NCBI GenBank assembly: GCA_034231615.1
Contig: CM067312.1
Span: forward strand, 4,629,001-4,693,000
Source: Meghimatium bilineatum
Lineage: Eukaryota > Mollusca > Gastropoda > Stylommatophora > Philomycidae
DNA length: 64,000 nucleotides
Direction of reading: 5' to 3'
Part shown: in pieces, positions 60,880 through 64,000 of the stretch
Numbering within the stretch: position 1 is the stretch's first letter
How the letters are laid out: each line of letters opens with the position of its first letter
Program-made: the position numbers and the translations under genes
Notes under the pieces: generated by a model
What the model was told of the DNA's origin: nothing
Database searches by the model: none
What the model saw: only the letters and a program-made list of their open reading frames with translations

Positions 60880-61155
60880 TGGCGCATACATGCCTGGTCT
60901 CCAAACAGCATACACGCCTGGTCTCCAAACAGCATACACGCCTGGTGTCCAAACAGCATACACGCCTGGTCTCCAAACAGCATACACCACTGATCTCCAA
61001 ACAGCATACACGCCTGGTCTCCAAACAGCATACACCACTGATCTCCAAACAGCATACACCACTGGTCTCCAGACAGCATACACCACTGATCTCCAAACAG
61101 CATACACCACTGATCTCCAAACAGCATACACGCCTGGTCTCCAAACAGCATACAC
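60880..61155. repeat. 24-bp minisatellite, about 11.5 copies, embedded in the 25-bp array
   Basis: The unit contains gcatacacgcctggtctcca and alternates with a caccactgatctcc form. All six frames are open because 24 is a multiple of 3. Confidence 0.95.
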
Positions 61156-61485
61156 GTTGTACTGTCAAAACATGGCATTTACTATGATGTCAGAACATGC
61201 CATTTAATGTACTGTCAAAACATAACATTTACTGTTCTGTCAAAACATGTCATTTACTTTACTGTCAAAACATGACATTTACTATGATGTCAGAACATGA
61301 CATTTGCTGTACTGTCAGAACATGACATTTAATGTACTGTCAGAACATGACATTTACTGTACTGTCAGAACATGCCATTTACTGTGATTTCAGAACATGA
61401 CATTTACTGTACTGTCAGAACATTACATTTACTGTAATGTCAGAACATGACATTTACTGTGCTCTCAGAACATGACATTTACTAC
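61156..61485. repeat. 25-bp minisatellite, right block, about 13 copies
   Basis: Same unit as 59860-60745 (cagaacatgacatttactgt). It resumes directly after the 24-bp array. Confidence 0.94.
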
Positions 61486-61749
61486 TAGGAAGTAAGCCAA
61501 AAATCCCATCACCTTTAAAAAATATTCCCCCCCCCCAAAAAAAAATCCCATAAAATGTAATAAATGACCCTTATTTGTGAAACTCCCCTCCATTCTCCTG
61601 TGTACAGGACATATCTAAGGTCCTGAAAATGACATGAATAAACGCACTAACACACTGTGTACAGTTCCTTAAATAGTTGATTTATTCTCTTACCCAGAAG
61701 AATATGGGTGTCTAAATTTATGAGTTATTGTATATGTATATTTATTCTA

Positions 61750-61955
61750 ACTAGTCCCTCAGATCGCATGCGAAATATCTGAAGGTCTCACCTGTGACCC
61801 ATCAGAGTGACCACCATGCTAACTAGTCCCTCAGATCGCATGCGAAATATCTGAAGGAGTCACCTGTGACCCATCAGAGTGACCACCATGCTACATCTTA
61901 GTAGATAACATGCCTATATAGTCAAGCTTTTCTATCGGGCAAGCCCCCATATCAC
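61750..61955 (+). repeat. Dispersed repeat with an internal 75-bp duplication
   Basis: ctaactagtccctcagatcg and cacctgtgacccatcagagt occur twice. The 3' side (cttagtagataacatgcct) matches 17450-17500. Confidence 0.75.
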
Positions 61956-61969
61956 GTCATCTATACTTC

Positions 61970-62165
61970 TTCTTCTTGTCCATGCCGTGTGACCTTAGTT
62001 ATCATGCATTATCACGGCCTTCCTTTTCGTGTGCTGTCAATCATTTCCGGTACCGATGTTCTCCCATGCCGCAATGCTAGGCTATCAAGTATCTTCTCTC
62101 TTGTTCTTCCCCATACCTCTCTTGTTCTTCAACTTGCCTGTTGTTACAATGTGTTCCATCTTTTT
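61970..62165 (-). mobile_element. RTE-like LINE C-terminal fragment
   Basis: The - strand reads MEHIVTTGKLKNKRGMGRTR, then EKILDSLALRHGRTSVPEMI. Matches the VTTGK...RGRxRxKxLDSL end of the family seen at 16722-16930. Confidence 0.7.
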
Positions 62166-62189
62166 ATCTATACAGTGATGTATTTACGT

Positions 62190-62290
62190 CCCCGAGAAGG
62201 CTGCTTCTCAAAGCGCTGCACACACACGTGATGGTTAAAGCCTTCTGGGTATGAAATAACGCTTTCAAGAAAACTAGGAAGAAACATGGA
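62190..62290 (+). repeat. Dispersed repeat related to 45640-45760
   Basis: gcttctcaaagcgctgcaca, tgggtatgaaataacgctt. Confidence 0.6.
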
Positions 62291-62589
62291 GTTTATAAAG
62301 AAACAGGGATATACGTAAACATCTTTATTACTCTTATTTCCTGTCGATCGAAACATAGTTTGCAAGATTGCACGACGCAAATGCACGCACATTGAACTTA
62401 TAATGAAATATTTATAATGACAGAAGGCGATCACTAGCTCAGCAGAATGTGTATTGATTGGTAATAATGTAGTCACAAATATTCTCCTTGGTGTGTGCAT
62501 CTCTCGTCATGATGTACAGCTAATAACAACGGGACAAGTAATCATTAATGTTTAATGGATATTATCATTGTAGCTCATTCTATGTCATC

Positions 62590-62720
62590 ATCTGTGGTGG
62601 ATGATGTTTTTAATCAGTGGTGGATGATGTCCTGATCAGTGGTGGATGGTGTCCTGATCAGTGGTGGATGCTATTTTTATCAGTGGTGGATGTTATTTTT
62701 ATCAATGGTGGATGCTGTTT
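62590..62720. repeat. Minisatellite, about 22-bp unit, 6 copies
   Basis: The unit contains atcagtggtggatgatgtcc. Confidence 0.85.
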
Positions 62721-62815
62721 TGAGACCAGGCGTGTGTGCTGTTTTGAGATCGGGCATGTATCCTGTTTTGAGACCAGACGTGTATGCTGTTTGGAGTGTT
62801 TGGAGATCAGGCTTC
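62715..62815. repeat. Four diverged copies of the 24-bp unit of 60880-61155, inverted
   Basis: tgttttgagaccaggcgtgt and variants are the reverse complement of the 60.9-kb unit. Confidence 0.82.
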
Positions 62816-62919
62816 AAATTCGATCAATATAATATGTGTATAAAAGCGGTATTGTTGACGTCAACGTTTGTTCAACATTTTCAGAACTCCTCTTCATCCC
62901 ACTCCCCTCATCCTAACTG

Positions 62920-63120
62920 TTGCCGTAATGTATGGACAGTCACACATCCGTCATGGGTTAACTGACGTAATGTATGGACAGTCACACATCCGTCATGGGT
63001 TAACTGACGTAATGTATGGACAGTCACACATCCGTCATGGGTTAACTGACGTAATGTATGGACAGTCACACATCCGTCATGGGTTAACTTATGTAATGTA
63101 TGGACAGCCACACATCCGTT
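62920..63120. repeat. 42-bp minisatellite, about 4.7 copies
   Basis: The unit contains gtaatgtatggacagtcaca and tccgtcatgggttaac. Confidence 0.95.
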
Positions 63121-63294
63121 AGAATTGGATGTTATATCTGCTAGAAGGATGCTGCTGACTATATCGTCTATAGACCTACATGTGCTGGTGGTCTATTACC
63201 GTAGTCCTATATTCTCCCTTATGACATAAAAAATGGATACGCTTACTTACGCAGTAACTTAACACCTAACATCACTTTAGGACACCCCCGTCGA

Positions 63295-63485
63295 GGCCAA
63301 CACCTTCTTGTGTAGAAGTGGTGTAGTCCAGCCAACTGAGGCCGGAAACTAAGATTGTTCGAACCATCCCTGACATCGAACAGGACCACAGTCCTGTCCA
63401 AGCAATCACTAGTGCTGAAGACGGAGATATCATGCCGAAATGTGCACCATCAACTATGGTATCACGACAAGATAACACGTCTACA
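63295..63485 (+). repeat. Dispersed repeat, family C copy 3
   Basis: tagtccagccaactgaggcc, ggaaactaagattgttcg, ccatccctgacatcg, aggaccacagtcctgtccaa, gacaagataacacgtct. Confidence 0.8.
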
Positions 63486-64000
63486 CAACTTCAGGACAGA
63501 AGTAAGTACCAAAAAACCGAGAAATTTCCATAGTTATTCAGCGCATAAAGTGGGCAGAAAATGTACATAACAAAAATTAGAGTATAAACAGGACAGATAT
63601 TTCAGTATTAACATACATAGTTAACAAATCCGTAACAGGCGGGCTTAGAAAGATCATCTTTGGGACACCTGCTATGTCAAGAGAATAAGAAGGTACAGCG
63701 TGTGCACAGAGAGAAGATCACCTGTGCTGAATAATATGTGTTAGTTGTAGTTGATCGATTCATGAATCGAGATATCATATACCAGGTATGTGATGTTATG
63801 ATCTGGCGACGTGCGATCAGCTTTTGAAATCTGCCTGTTATCTTTCGGTTATCTATATCTGGCCATCTATACGTGTATCAACTCTGTGTGGTGGGGGGGG
63901 GGGTGATCATGACAGATTACGTGGAGTCAGTTATACAGTTTCTTGATTAGAAACTTGCTTCACAGCATTTAGGGCATTCCCATAAGTGCTCCGCCCTCCG
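63486..64000. other. No gene seen
   Basis: Unique sequence with a G-run at 63892-63903. No recognised frame reaches the window edge. Confidence 0.45.

Noticed and set aside
59860..61485. CRISPR-like regular short repeats
   Set aside because: Units are directly adjacent with no unique spacers, in a spliced eukaryotic genome, so it is a satellite.

Overview
This window looks like nuclear DNA of an animal, probably a mollusc or another lophotrochozoan. It is AT-rich, its genes are split by GT-AG introns, and it is crowded with non-LTR retrotransposon remnants, tRNA-derived SINEs and dozens of young minisatellites. The phylum call is an inference: it rests on a SINE module resembling molluscan SINE ends that I know, and on the repeat style. 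No prokaryotic gene, CRISPR array or operon is present. Only about 2.9 kb of the 64 kb is coding.

Two genes can be assembled exon by exon. (1) On the + strand, 16619..23929, five exons encode a 231-residue secreted, cysteine-rich protein that I do not recognise. It has a TATA box upstream, a signal peptide split by intron 1, and an AATAAA signal downstream. (2) On the - strand, 56277..29372, seventeen exons encode a complete 729-residue epsilon subunit of translation initiation factor eIF2B (EIF2B5). Every splice junction keeps frame and the product aligns end to end with the human protein as I remember it. One intron needs a GC donor.

Layout: 1-16.5 kb has no recognisable host gene; it holds LINE 3' ends, SINEs, minisatellites and AT-rich filler. 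16.5-24.1 kb is the secreted-protein gene, whose introns hold LINE tails, a perfect 134-bp-arm palindrome and large tandem arrays. 24.1-29.4 kb holds LINE and SINE debris. 29.4-56.3 kb is EIF2B5, whose introns hold several degraded LINEs, SINEs, a hAT-like transposase remnant and many arrays. 56.3-64 kb has no recognised gene; it holds SINEs and long arrays, including one array inserted inside another.

The most interesting pattern is where the minisatellites begin. In two cases the repeated unit includes a functional exon end with its 5' splice site, giving a ladder of donor sites: six in the secreted-protein gene, 34 bp apart, and four in EIF2B5, all in frame. In at least five other cases the array grew out of transposon sequence.
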